Shown here piece by piece: positions 63,751 to 64,000 of a stretch of DNA of 64,000 nt (positions are counted from its first letter, which is position 1; each line of letters begins with the position of its first letter). The notes under the pieces were generated by a model that saw only the letters and a list, made by a program, of their open reading frames with translations, was not told where the DNA came from and did no database searches. The DNA lies in NCBI GenBank assembly GCA_022767745.1, contig JALENN010000005.1, forward strand, positions 248,001 to 312,000. The letters run 5' to 3'. The DNA is from Alistipes sp. GTDB lineage: Bacteria; Bacteroidota; Bacteroidia; Bacteroidales; Rikenellaceae. The translations under genes were made by a program, and so were the position numbers.

Positions 63751-64000
63751 TTACTTGCCCATGTAGCTCTTGATGTAGTGGTGGTGCGATCCGTAACGCT
63801 CGAAGGCGGCGCGGTCGAGCTCCTCCTGTGCCGAGGGGTGTGCCACCGATATGAGCAGGCGGGCACGCTCCTGCAGGCTCTTGCCATAGAGGTCGACGGC
63901 ACCGTTCTCGGTAACGAACCAGTGGATGTGGTTACGCGTGGTAACGACACCGGCACCCGGCAGCAGCGTGTCGACGATCTTCGAGACGCCCTTGTTTGTG
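63751..64000 (-). CDS. Acetyl-CoA hydrolase/CoA-transferase family, C-terminal fragment
   Basis: The last 82 residues of a gene that continues beyond the window. The segment VTTRNHIHWFVTENGAVDLYGKSLQERARLLISVAHP matches the conserved C-terminal region of acetyl-CoA hydrolase/transferases (4-hydroxybutyrate or succinate CoA-transferase type). Such enzymes move CoA between short-chain acids in anaerobic fermentation. The substrate cannot be told from this fragment. The frame ends KSYMGK at 63751. Confidence 0.85.
   Translation of the reverse strand, partial: TNKGVSKIVDTLLPGAGVVTTRNHIHWFVTENGAVDLYGKSLQERARLLISVAHPSAQEELDRAAFERYGSHHHYIKSYMGK

Overview
The window looks like chromosomal DNA of a high-GC, anaerobic Bacteroidales bacterium; Alistipes (Rikenellaceae) is my best guess. 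This rests on the TTTG-N19/20-TAnnTTTG promoters, SusC/SusD genes, GH92, GH43 and sulfatase genes, lipoprotein signals, and anaerobic enzymes (ThiH, anaerobic sulfatase maturase, an NrfH-type cytochrome). I see no insertion sequence, integrase, rRNA or CRISPR array. There is one tRNA, tRNA-Ala(GGC).

Layout. 1-4351: the 3' end of a GH92 alpha-mannosidase gene converges on proB-proA, which lies downstream of an OmpR-type response regulator gene. 4476-10341: DUF349 protein, pyrG and yidC. 10454-15285: a YghZ-like aldo-keto reductase gene, then a compact YtrA-type ABC transporter operon with a perfect inverted repeat at its promoter, then an M28 peptidase lipoprotein. 15325-18049: a serine-type sulfatase with its anaerobic maturase. 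18596-25144: tetR, tolC, membrane-fusion and RND genes, ending in a PII-like gene. 25473-36205: the most unusual region. It holds a cytoplasmic Gfo/Idh/MocA oxidoreductase, an NrfH-like tetraheme cytochrome fused to a SUMF1/FGE-like domain, an exported Gfo/Idh/MocA oxidoreductase, a WbuC-like cupin, an exported TIM-barrel isomerase, the cytochrome c maturation pair ResB/CcsA, and two exported glycosidases. It resembles an nrf locus whose catalytic nrfA has been replaced by exported sugar redox and isomerase genes. 36310-46933 (minus strand): an orphan phage/CIS tail-tube-like protein, der, a membrane-anchored AraC regulator and a minimal SusC/SusD/DUF1735 set that is less GC-rich than its surroundings. 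47590-52235: outer-membrane barrel, PhoH, PepD, lipid-kinase-like and MmcQ/YjbR genes. 52324-59934 (minus strand): tRNA-Ala(GGC) and a thiamin operon behind a TPP riboswitch (thiS, thiE, thiG, thiC, a helical-repeat gene, thiH, thiF, thiE-like/thiD fusion). 60066-64000 (minus strand): a TlpA-like lipoprotein, an extended RluA-family pseudouridine synthase, and the C-terminus of an acetyl-CoA hydrolase/CoA-transferase.

How the genes may work together. The 26.9-36.2 kb cluster has the parts for redox chemistry on sugars or glycosides in the cell envelope. Exported lipoprotein oxidoreductase and isomerase could act on a glycoside, glycosidases could supply the sugars, and a quinone-linked tetraheme cytochrome matured by the local ResB/CcsA could carry electrons. 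This is inference from domain content and order. A repeated promoter-bearing sequence occurs upstream of both der and the RluA gene. All start sites were chosen by family length, signal peptide and promoter position, because this phylum does not rely on strong Shine-Dalgarno sites.
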